Positions 9,113-16,736 of a stretch of DNA of 64,000 nt are shown in pieces. Source of the stretch: Wohlfahrtiimonas larvae (lineage in GTDB: Bacteria > Pseudomonadota > Gammaproteobacteria > Cardiobacteriales > Wohlfahrtiimonadaceae). The notes under the pieces were generated by a model. That model was not told the DNA's origin. It searched no databases and saw only the letters and a list, made by a program, of their open reading frames with translations. The stretch is from assembly GCF_039543665.1 (NCBI RefSeq), contig NZ_BAABKE010000005.1, positions 226,331-290,330 on the forward strand, given 5' to 3'. Position 1 is the stretch's first letter. Every line of letters starts with the position of its first letter. The position numbers and the translations under genes are program-made.

Positions 9113-9750
9113 TCTTTCCTGTAGCTTTCAATAATATGGTGATGATTATACACACCTTCTGAGGGTGTTTGATGTGAAGTGAAGATAACTGTACCATTTT
9201 TTTGGTAATGTTCTGTAATGGCTGTTTCTAAAATCTCAATAGAGCGTTTGTCTAACGCAGTGAATGGTTCATCGAGAATCCAAATAGTTTTGGGTTCTAG
9301 CCATAATCTGGATAGTGCAACCCTACGTCTTTGCCCTGCGGACAAAAAACGAATGGCACGATCTTGTGTTGGAATAGAAAGCATTTCAAACACTGATCGA
9401 ATCTCTTCGTTTGTACGTTGCACATTTTGAATTTTGAGCATCGCATGAATATTTTCAAAGGCTGTGAGATCTTCTTTTAAACCAAGTGCATGCCCGACAT
9501 AGAGAATATTGTGGTGATAAGTATGAGCAAGCTCTTTACGATCAACATCGTTATAGAGAATATTGCCCAAATAAATATTGTTTAAGCCAGCAACAACACG
9601 CAGGAAAGTTGTCTTGCCTGCGCCATTTTCACCTTCAATATAAAGGCTCATACCATTTTGTAATGTCAGTGAAACAGGGGTAAATACCTTACGGTAATTA
9701 CGTGTAGCACTGACATCTTCAATGGTTAATCTGAACTCAGAAAATGCCAT
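9109..9750 (-). CDS. ccmA: Heme exporter ATP-binding protein CcmA
   Basis: This is a 213-residue ABC ATPase with Walker A GENGAGKTT (40-48), signature LSAGQ (136-140) followed by the CcmA-typical RRR, and Walker B WILDEP (Asp160/Glu161). ATP hydrolysis by CcmA drives release of heme-bound CcmE from CcmC. The start lies two bases after the ccmI stop and the end overlaps ccmB by four bases, so it belongs to the same operon. Its position after ccmI is a rearrangement compared with the usual ccmABCDEFGH order. Confidence 0.95.
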   Translation of the reverse strand: MAFSEFRLTIEDVSATRNYRKVFTPVSLTLQNGMSLYIEGENGAGKTTFLRVVAGLNNIYLGNILYNDVDRKELAHTYHHNILYVGHALGLKEDLTAFENIHAMLKIQNVQRTNEEIRSVFEMLSIPTQDRAIRFLSAGQRRRVALSRLWLEPKTIWILDEPFTALDKRSIEILETAITEHYQKNGTVIFTSHQTPSEGVYNHHHIIESYRKE

Positions 9751-9752
9751 TA

Positions 9753-11486
9753 TTATTGCACCATAGGTGAAGCTTTGGATTCTTCACGAATTTGATCTAA
9801 TGTAATGATATTAACTTTGCTAGGCGAGATCATCTGTTTAGTACTTTCAATATCACCTGCTTTGCCTACAACATCGCTGCCCATGCTCAAGCGACCGCCA
9901 ATTTCAAGGTTTTCCATAGTAAATAAGCTTGGTGTACCTTCCATTAATTTATTAGCATCAGTTACTGCAATGGTTAACGGAAAAGTTAAGTTTTTTGCTG
10001 AAGGAATTTTCTTAGCAGCCAATGGCATGCGAGAACCTGCTGGAGAGATGAATAGATTTAATGTTGCTTCTTCAGGTAATGTGCTTAAGTCCACATTAGG
10101 CGCATTAACTTGTATAAGGAAGCGTTGATCTTTTTGTGCATTGACTAAATCAACAGTTTTTTGCATTGGTTCAGAGCGTTTACGGTTTTTTGAATTAACT
10201 TCAAACATAACAGCACTTTCATAAGCACCTTTTGCCAATTGCGATAGATCTGTGACATACACAGATTCACCATTCACAATATTAGTAATTTCCGCAAACA
10301 CAGCTAAATGTTCAAAGCTGCGAATAGGATTTTTGACATCATCAAAGCGATTAAAGTCATTCAATGCTAATTCTGTTGGTAATTGTGTATCTGGGGTAAT
10401 CAATATTTCTTTATAAGCCACAGAAGTATTATCTTCTTGATCAATCATATAAAGCGTTAAGATGGATGGTGTTGATAATTTATCCCAATCTAAGTCTGCA
10501 AATGTTTGTAAATTTATCACATAGTTGCGTACTTGTGTTGTTTCCATTGCCTGCTGAGTGACAGAAGTGATAATCATATCAATTGCTTGCAATGTTTGTT
10601 GCACTTGCTCTTGACGTGATGGGTCTCTATTTTGAGCAAAGAGTTCACGCAAAATACGCCATTGTTCGACAGATTTTTCAATCATTTGATTGTCATACAA
10701 GGCTTGGGCATACATCACACGCATAGAAGTTTCTGCAGGATACAATGCAAAGAAACGGTCCATTTTTGCTTGAATGGTAGGTGTAATCTTATTATTAGAG
10801 CTTTGCATTTCAATATCAATGATCATTGCATTGGCAATGAAATCAGTTGGTGATAAAGATAAAACACGAGTATAAACTTCGTGAGATGCACTAAGCCATT
10901 TCACATCATATAACAATTTACCCAATAATTTTAATGTTGGAATATTGTCATGTGTATCTTTTGCACTCATAAAAAACAGAGCAGGAAAACCATATTTTAA
11001 TTGATTAAAAATTTCTGGATCACGAGGTTGAGGCTCAATCGCTAAAATACCATTCAATGAGTCCAATTCAGAGGTTGGAATTACTTCACGCCATTCTGTG
11101 AACTCATTGATTAGGCGTGCACGTTCTGTATCAAATGTGCGTGTTTCTGGTGTATAAGAGTATGCCCAAAAGCCACCAATGGCTAATAAAGGAAAGAGTA
11201 AGGTAATAAGGACAACCAATAAACGAGCTGGTTGAGATAAGTTTTTACCATTTTTTTGGCTGATTTTTAATAGATCACGTGCAGCTTCTGCATTTTGAAT
11301 GTCATATTCTGCTTGTGTGAGTTGTCCATTAGCTAATTCAGCAGATAAGCGTTTTTCTGTCGCAAGATAATTTTTTTGATAAATATCTTGTAAGGTAACT
11401 TCTTGCTGTGCTGATTTTGAACGAGTTAACGGATAAAAGATTGCCAATATTGTCAACGCGAAAAGGAGAAAAGATGCGAAAATCAT
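9753..11486 (-). CDS. ccmI: Cytochrome c maturation protein CcmI (CycH-type)
   Basis: This 577-residue protein has two N-terminal membrane helices (about 1-20 and 86-110). They are separated by a cytoplasmic loop with a leucine-zipper-like EKRLSAELANGQLTQAEYD segment. A large periplasmic domain follows, with TPR-like helices (about 175-330) and a C-terminal beta-rich domain. CcmI binds the C-terminus of apocytochrome c and brings it to the CcmF/CcmH ligation complex. In E. coli this domain is fused to CcmH; here it is a separate gene overlapping ccmH by four bases (ATGA). Its length is somewhat above the usual 400-450, due to the C-terminal extension. Confidence 0.85.
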   Translation of the reverse strand: MIFASFLLFALTILAIFYPLTRSKSAQQEVTLQDIYQKNYLATEKRLSAELANGQLTQAEYDIQNAEAARDLLKISQKNGKNLSQPARLLVVLITLLFPLLAIGGFWAYSYTPETRTFDTERARLINEFTEWREVIPTSELDSLNGILAIEPQPRDPEIFNQLKYGFPALFFMSAKDTHDNIPTLKLLGKLLYDVKWLSASHEVYTRVLSLSPTDFIANAMIIDIEMQSSNNKITPTIQAKMDRFFALYPAETSMRVMYAQALYDNQMIEKSVEQWRILRELFAQNRDPSRQEQVQQTLQAIDMIITSVTQQAMETTQVRNYVINLQTFADLDWDKLSTPSILTLYMIDQEDNTSVAYKEILITPDTQLPTELALNDFNRFDDVKNPIRSFEHLAVFAEITNIVNGESVYVTDLSQLAKGAYESAVMFEVNSKNRKRSEPMQKTVDLVNAQKDQRFLIQVNAPNVDLSTLPEEATLNLFISPAGSRMPLAAKKIPSAKNLTFPLTIAVTDANKLMEGTPSLFTMENLEIGGRLSMGSDVVGKAGDIESTKQMISPSKVNIITLDQIREESKASPMVQ

Positions 11487-11941
11487 TGATGAGTATCCTT
11501 TTTATTTAACAGCTCAGCCAATTGCTCTGCTTCTGATTGTGATAAAGGTTGGACAGTTTCAACGGCAGGTTTACGACGGCGCGTAAAAATGATGATGAGC
11601 ACGCCTATTAAAATAATGGCAGGACCAAACCATAAAAACCATGTGATAGGTTTAACGGGTGGCGTATATAAGACAAAATCACCATAACGATCCACCATGA
11701 ATGTTAGAATTTCGCTATCGCTTCTGCCATCGTTGATCATATCATAGACACGATCTTTCAAATCTTTGGCTAATGGTGCATCTGAATCAGCGAGGTTTTG
11801 ATTTTGACATTTTGGACAACGTAAGTCTGTAATGAGTGAATTGAAACGTTTTTCATTAACAGTGCTTTCAAATGGATAAATATTTACATTTGCTGTGGCA
11901 ACAGTGCCCAAGAATAACGCGAGCATTAATAACTTTTTCAT
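11483..11941 (-). CDS. ccmH: Cytochrome c maturation thiol protein CcmH (CcmL/NrfF-like)
   Basis: This 152-residue protein has a cleavable-looking signal (1-17), the LRCPKCQ redox motif (Cys42, Cys45) in a three-helix periplasmic domain and one membrane helix at about 100-122. It reduces or holds the CXXCH cysteines of apocytochrome c during heme ligation, working with CcmG and CcmF. It is the short form, without the TPR domain found in E. coli CcmH, which is supplied by the next gene. Its ATG shares a base with the ccmG stop (TAATG). Confidence 0.93.
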   Translation of the reverse strand: MKKLLMLALFLGTVATANVNIYPFESTVNEKRFNSLITDLRCPKCQNQNLADSDAPLAKDLKDRVYDMINDGRSDSEILTFMVDRYGDFVLYTPPVKPITWFLWFGPAIILIGVLIIIFTRRRKPAVETVQPLSQSEAEQLAELLNKKDTHQ

Positions 11942-12492
11942 TATGGTTGAGCTCCTTTAGCATCCAATGATTCATAGATTGCTTTTAATTTGCTGTTCCA
12001 AATATCAGGTAAGATTGCGCCTACATGACGGTATTGGATCACATTATTTTTATCCACAAAAAATGTTTCAGGTGCGCCATAAACGCCGAGTTCAATACCA
12101 ACAGCGCCACTCATATCTAAGAAATTGAATAAGTAAGGATTGCCAAGATTTTGTAACCATTCATATGCTAATTTAGGATCATCCTTATAATTTACACCAT
12201 AAATATTGATGCCCTGAGTTTTTAAAACATTCAATGTTTCATGTTCATCACGGCAAGTTGGACACCATGTTGCCCATATATTCACAAGGGCAGGGCCCTT
12301 GATGTCCTCATTGGTTAAAATTTGTGCGATAGATCCAGGTGCAGAGAGCTTACTCGCGCTAAATTCAGGTAATGGCTTGCCTTCTAATTGTGAAGGCAAT
12401 TTGCTTGGATCATTGCCTAACGTAATGAAGAAGAAGCCAAAAACTCCCATTAAAGCAGCAACGGTAATACCAACAATTACAGGTTTTTTCAT
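11941..12492 (-). CDS. ccmG: Thiol:disulfide interchange protein CcmG/DsbE
   Basis: This 183-residue thioredoxin-fold protein is anchored by an N-terminal helix (5-25). The active site is WCPTC (Cys77, Cys80), matching the CcmG/DsbE subgroup, and a later GAPETF segment supplies the cis-proline region. It carries reductant from DsbD to CcmH or apocytochrome c in the periplasm. It lies nine bases after ccmF and is translationally coupled to ccmH. Confidence 0.95.
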   Translation of the reverse strand: MKKPVIVGITVAALMGVFGFFFITLGNDPSKLPSQLEGKPLPEFSASKLSAPGSIAQILTNEDIKGPALVNIWATWCPTCRDEHETLNVLKTQGINIYGVNYKDDPKLAYEWLQNLGNPYLFNFLDMSGAVGIELGVYGAPETFFVDKNNVIQYRHVGAILPDIWNSKLKAIYESLDAKGAQP

Positions 12493-12501
12493 ATGAACTC
12501 C

Positions 12502-14481
12502 TTATTTCTCAGAGCGTTCAGGTTTGCGTAAGCTGAACATTGCAACCACAGCTGCAATAGCCATGATGACGCCACCTAACCAAATCCAACGAATGAAAGG
12601 TTTAACATATAGACGAATTGCCCAACTCTGACCTGGGCGTTCTTCTGATAATGCAATATAGAGATCATCTAAGAGAGATGCACGCAATGCAACTTCACTG
12701 ATGGGCATGCCACTTGCTGCATAAACACGTTTTTCTGGGTACATCATACGCAAGAATTCACCCTGGAAGCTAACAGAGAATGTACCTTTAGTTGCTGTGT
12801 AGTTAGGTCCTTTAATATCTTGGAGATTTTCCAATTTAAAATCATAGCCTTGAACAGCTTCAGTTTGACCAACACGCAATAAACGATCAGCTTCAACGCT
12901 GTAGTAACTTGTCATTGTGATACCAATGATCATGACAACTGTACCAAAGTGCCCTAAGTTCATGGCAATGCGAGATAATGATTGAGAGAAGAAACCTTTG
13001 ATGAAGCTTGCATTTTTAGGTTTATGTAGCGCAATCTCAGCCAAAATACCAAAGAAAACCCAATAACAGAGAATGAGTGCTAAAGTTACCATCGGATTGA
13101 TCAATGGTAATGCAGGCTCATTATTATGGCTTAAGTTATTGACATACATCACATAAGCAGCATTCGATAATGGTCCCATAATTAACGAAGCCACTGCCAT
13201 GATGATGAGTGGTTTTTTAATTCGGCTTAACTGATCCTTTTTAAAACGAACCATTGGTGTAATGCCCATAATAACTAATAAGAACATTGCTAAAGGGTTG
13301 ACTGTTTTATTAAAGAAGTTAGGGCCAACTGAAATTTTACCAATGGCTAACATATCTATGATCAGCGGATATAATGTACCTAAAACAACAATGAAGCAGA
13401 CAACAGATAAGAATATATTGTTCAATAAAATGCCTGTTTCTTTAGAAATTAAAGTGACAGCAGATTGCTGGCGAATACGACCAGAGCGGAATAGCAATAA
13501 TGCGATACCAAATATTACAACCATCGCAAGAATCATCAAGATGATTGCGCCACGGCGAGGGTCAGCTGCAAATGAGTGAACAGATGTTAAAACACCTGAG
13601 CGTACTAAGAATGTGCCCAATACACTTAAACAGAAACATAAAATTGCCATTAACACTGACCAAACAGAGAATACTTGACGTTTTTCTGTCGTGATCAATG
13701 AATGAAGTAAAGCTGTAGATAAAATCCAAGGAATCAAAGATGAGTTCTCAACTGGATCCCAGAACCACCAGCCTCCCCAACCTAGTTCATAATAAGCCCA
13801 CCAACTACCAACAGCAATTCCTAAAGTTAAGAATCCCCATGCGGCTAAGACCCAAGGGCGTAACCAACGAACTGTTGTACGATCAATATAACCATTGATT
13901 AAGATCGCACAAACAAACGCATAAGGAATCGCAAAACCAACATAACCCATATACAATAATGGTGGGTGAATGATTAAGCCAACGTCTTGTAATAATGGAT
14001 TTAAGTCACGGCCATCAAACGCAAGATTATCCAACATACGATCAAATGGATTGGATGTAAAAAGAACGAATGCAATGAATGCCGCAGAAATTGCGCCTAA
14101 AATTGCAAGTGTTGTGGCTGTTAATTCAATGGGCAATTTACGCATAAAGAATAGAGAAACATACATCCACAATGATAATGTCACAACCCAAAGTAATACA
14201 GATCCTTCATGGCTGCCCCAGATTGCTGTAAATCTGAAAATTGCAGGAAGCTGAGTATTGGAGTTTTTGAATACATAAGCATAACTGAAATCATTGATGT
14301 AAAAGGCATAACCTAAACATAAGAAAGATACTAAAAGCATAAAGAAAACCCAAGCTGTCAGTGGTTTTGCTGTACGCATCAATTGAATATTGTGAGTGGT
14401 TAATCCTACTATGGGTAGGAACAGCAGTAATAAAGATGCTGCTAATGCAATATAAAGTGCTAATTCGCCAAATGGTAACAT
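12502..14481 (-). CDS. ccmF: Heme lyase subunit CcmF
   Basis: This 659-residue polytopic protein has about 14 helices. The tryptophan-rich heme-handling motif WGGWWFWDPVEN is at 235-246, and conserved periplasmic histidines are visible (HEGS at about 91, IHPP at about 171). CcmF receives heme from CcmE and attaches it to CXXCH of apocytochromes with CcmH and CcmI. Full length for the family (about 650). It is tightly packed between ccmE (nine-base gap) and ccmG (nine-base gap). Confidence 0.96.
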   Translation of the reverse strand: MLPFGELALYIALAASLLLLFLPIVGLTTHNIQLMRTAKPLTAWVFFMLLVSFLCLGYAFYINDFSYAYVFKNSNTQLPAIFRFTAIWGSHEGSVLLWVVTLSLWMYVSLFFMRKLPIELTATTLAILGAISAAFIAFVLFTSNPFDRMLDNLAFDGRDLNPLLQDVGLIIHPPLLYMGYVGFAIPYAFVCAILINGYIDRTTVRWLRPWVLAAWGFLTLGIAVGSWWAYYELGWGGWWFWDPVENSSLIPWILSTALLHSLITTEKRQVFSVWSVLMAILCFCLSVLGTFLVRSGVLTSVHSFAADPRRGAIILMILAMVVIFGIALLLFRSGRIRQQSAVTLISKETGILLNNIFLSVVCFIVVLGTLYPLIIDMLAIGKISVGPNFFNKTVNPLAMFLLVIMGITPMVRFKKDQLSRIKKPLIIMAVASLIMGPLSNAAYVMYVNNLSHNNEPALPLINPMVTLALILCYWVFFGILAEIALHKPKNASFIKGFFSQSLSRIAMNLGHFGTVVMIIGITMTSYYSVEADRLLRVGQTEAVQGYDFKLENLQDIKGPNYTATKGTFSVSFQGEFLRMMYPEKRVYAASGMPISEVALRASLLDDLYIALSEERPGQSWAIRLYVKPFIRWIWLGGVIMAIAAVVAMFSLRKPERSEK

Positions 14482-14490
14482 GTGGGCTCC

Positions 14491-14958
14491 TTAAGGTTGT
14501 GAGCCAGGATGTCTGGAGTTTTCATCAATCACGATGCCAGATTTTTCTAAGGATTCTTTCACTTCAGGTGGCATATATGTTTCATCATGTTTTGCCAAAA
14601 TCTCTGTTGCAGTGAAATTATTGAGGTCTGTTAAAATACCTGTTGCGATAACGCCTTGTCCTTCACGGAATAGATCAGGCAGCATTTTATCATATGTGAC
14701 TCGCACACGGTCTTTGCCATCCATGATGTCAAATGCGATATCTATGGTTTCAGTACTTTTAACAATAGAACCTGGTGCAACTAATCCACCAATACGGATT
14801 GAGCGTTCAAGTGGTGCTTTGCCTTCTTTCACTTCAATGGGTGAATAGTAATAGTTTAATTCACTTCTTGATGCATAAATGAGCAGTCCAATTGCTGCAA
14901 GTGTAATTACGACTAATGCAACAACGATGATGGCGCGCTGTTTTTGTTTTGGTGTCAT
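14491..14958 (-). CDS. ccmE: Heme chaperone CcmE
   Basis: This 155-residue protein has a single N-terminal membrane anchor (9-28) and a periplasmic beta-barrel (OB-fold). The heme-binding LAKHDETYMPPE motif places the covalent His at 124 and the supporting Tyr at 128, so it is the classical HXXXY type rather than the archaeal/delta CXXXY type. It accepts heme from CcmC and delivers it to CcmF. Its start codon overlaps the stop of ccmD (TAATG). Confidence 0.95.
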   Translation of the reverse strand: MTPKQKQRAIIVVALVVITLAAIGLLIYASRSELNYYYSPIEVKEGKAPLERSIRIGGLVAPGSIVKSTETIDIAFDIMDGKDRVRVTYDKMLPDLFREGQGVIATGILTDLNNFTATEILAKHDETYMPPEVKESLEKSGIVIDENSRHPGSQP

Positions 14959-15128
14959 TATTCAATTCCTTCTTGCTTCATAATTTGTTGTAACTTTTTA
15001 CTCTCACTGAAAAGTGGAATAATTAGACTAAGTAAACAGATTAGGAAAAATCCGTAACTCAACCAAACATAAAGACCATGTTTTCCCATATGCAGAAATT
15101 CTGCAAAGCTCCCAAATGCAAACGTCAT
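14958..15128 (-). CDS. ccmD: Heme exporter protein CcmD (small membrane protein)
   Basis: This 56-codon gene was found by translating the gap between ccmC and ccmE. The product starts MTFAFGSFAEFLHMGKHGLY, has one membrane helix (about 19-41) and ends in a charged, lysine- and glutamine-rich tail. An aromatic N-terminus, a glycine-histidine segment, one helix and a basic tail are typical of CcmD. It is needed for release of heme-loaded CcmE from the CcmABC complex. Its stop overlaps the ccmE start, and it lies 18 bp after ccmC in the right operon position. Confidence 0.88.
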   Translation of the reverse strand: MTFAFGSFAEFLHMGKHGLYVWLSYGFFLICLLSLIIPLFSESKKLQQIMKQEGIE

Positions 15129-15146
15129 AGCGCCCCCACTATATAA

Positions 15147-15887
15147 TTATTGATTCAGATAATGTTTCATCACTCTGTCACGATTAATCAGGTTTACACT
15201 CTTTTTAAGAATATAACCTGTGGTAAATAGTGAATAAGCAACGATCATTAAAATCAATGGTAACAACATATCCATCGGAATTTTCGGCCCGCCGGATGCA
15301 AAAAGTGTGCTCTTTTGGTGAAGAGAATTGAAAAAGTACACTGAAAGTTTAACAAGTAGTGCAATGGCAATACCAATGACTGCTAAAATAGATGTGAAAA
15401 TGTCAGCAGTTTGACGATCTTCAATGGCATGATCAAAGGCAATATAACCAATATAAAAGAATAATAATAATAGTTGAGAGGTTAAACGAATATCCCAGAC
15501 CCACCAAGTGCCCCAAGTCGGTGCGCCCCAAACGGCACCTGTTACTAATGAAATTAATGTTAAAACTGCACCTATCGTTGCCATACTGCGTGCAACTAAT
15601 GGTAGTAATTTAACTTTCCAAACTAAAAAACATAGGCTTGTAATAGCCATTGCCATATATAATGATGTTGAAAGCATGGCAGCAGGCACATGAATATAAA
15701 TAATTCTAAAGCTATTACCTTGTTGGTAATCAGCAGGTGCAAAGCCTAAACCCAATGCTATACCAACAATTGCGATGATTAAACTGCTCCAAAAACAATA
15801 GGGAACAATCGCATTGGCTAAAGGGATATAGTATTTATAGCTTGCGTATTTTTTATACCAGCTCACTTTTTTTGTTGAAACAGCCAT
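15147..15887 (-). CDS. ccmC: Heme transporter/CcmE-loading protein CcmC
   Basis: This is a 246-residue, six-helix member of the heme handling protein family. The WGAPTWGTWWVWD tryptophan motif is at 120-132, and a periplasmic His lies before it (IYIHVPAA, His66). CcmC places heme on CcmE. It is the first gene of the minus-strand ccm operon here; a TATAAT-like -10 on the minus strand (15922-15917) is the only promoter element I could pick out, with no clear -35. The upstream gene folA is separated by 96 bp. Confidence 0.95.
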   Translation of the reverse strand: MAVSTKKVSWYKKYASYKYYIPLANAIVPYCFWSSLIIAIVGIALGLGFAPADYQQGNSFRIIYIHVPAAMLSTSLYMAMAITSLCFLVWKVKLLPLVARSMATIGAVLTLISLVTGAVWGAPTWGTWWVWDIRLTSQLLLLFFYIGYIAFDHAIEDRQTADIFTSILAVIGIAIALLVKLSVYFFNSLHQKSTLFASGGPKIPMDMLLPLILMIVAYSLFTTGYILKKSVNLINRDRVMKHYLNQ

Positions 15888-15983
15888 AATTCACTCAATA
15901 TAAAATGGAATGCATAATTATAACGAAATTGCCAAATTTTGCAGTATTAGCAGGAAGTAAACGTTTGTAAATATCGATTTTTA

Positions 15984-16502
15984 TCAAGTTTTTGATGGGA
16001 ACTCCCAAATTTCAAATCTGAATGGATAGCTATGTTTTTCATCTTTGGGATGATTTTCAGTATATAAATTGATTGCATCATTAAATGGTAAAGCTAATAC
16101 TTCGGGTAAAAAAGTATCACCTTCAACTTCACTTTCTACAATGGTAAGATAAAGCCTATTCATATAGGGCAAAGCCGAACAATAGAGCTGTGCACCACCA
16201 ATAATCATAACCTCAGGAGTATTTTGGTATGCCAAAATGGCTGCTTCTAATGTATTAAAATAGAAAACATTCTCTGGTAAGTCTTGAGGTGCTGGATTAC
16301 GACTAATCACAATATTGTCACGTTTAGGTAACGGCCGCCCTAGTGATTCATATGTCTTTCGACCCATAATAATTGGTTTATTGATTGTGCTTTTTTTGAA
16401 AAAGGCTAAATCATCAGGTAAATGCCAAGGCAGTGAATTATTAATACCAATCGTACCATTTTGAGCAATGGCGACAATCAAAGATATAGTGCTGGATGAC
16501 AT
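15984..16502 (-). CDS. folA: Dihydrofolate reductase
   Basis: This 172-residue DHFR has the substrate loop SLPWHLPDDLAFFK with the active-site acid at Asp31, the NADPH-binding GRKTYESLGRPLP segment (48-60) and IIGGAQLY (100-107). It reduces dihydrofolate to tetrahydrofolate with NADPH in the cytoplasm. Length is slightly above the E. coli enzyme (159). It is divergent from aas. Whether it shares a transcript with the ccm operon downstream is unclear. Confidence 0.96.
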   Translation of the reverse strand: MSSSTISLIVAIAQNGTIGINNSLPWHLPDDLAFFKKSTINKPIIMGRKTYESLGRPLPKRDNIVISRNPAPQDLPENVFYFNTLEAAILAYQNTPEVMIIGGAQLYCSALPYMNRLYLTIVESEVEGDTFLPEVLALPFNDAINLYTENHPKDEKHSYPFRFEIWEFPSKT

Positions 16503-16736
16503 TCAAAACCCTTATTTAAATATGCGTTATCGCAGAATTATACGCAACTCAAAAAGATAATGATAATCAAGGATTGGTTTATTTTATTAAATTTTCTAAT
16601 GCGGATCATAAGTAAAATATTTAAAGTATGTTTTGTGTTGGAATTTTTTTGATTTCAGTTTTAAATAAACATTGATTAATTGAAAATTTTCTATAAACTA
16701 AACAGTGTTCATTAATAGAAATAGTGGTGCTAAATC
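16503..16736. promoter_or_regulatory. Divergent promoter region folA/aas with Fur-box-like sequence
   Basis: This 234-bp gap lies between divergent genes. A GATAATGATAATCA stretch at 16556-16569 matches part of the 19-bp Fur consensus, but the third hexamer is poor. No reading frame was seen in it. Confidence 0.3.

Noticed and set aside
16556..16569. Firm Fur box upstream of aas
   Set aside because: Only about 14 of 19 positions fit and neither folA nor aas is a usual iron-regulated gene; kept only as a weak regulatory note.
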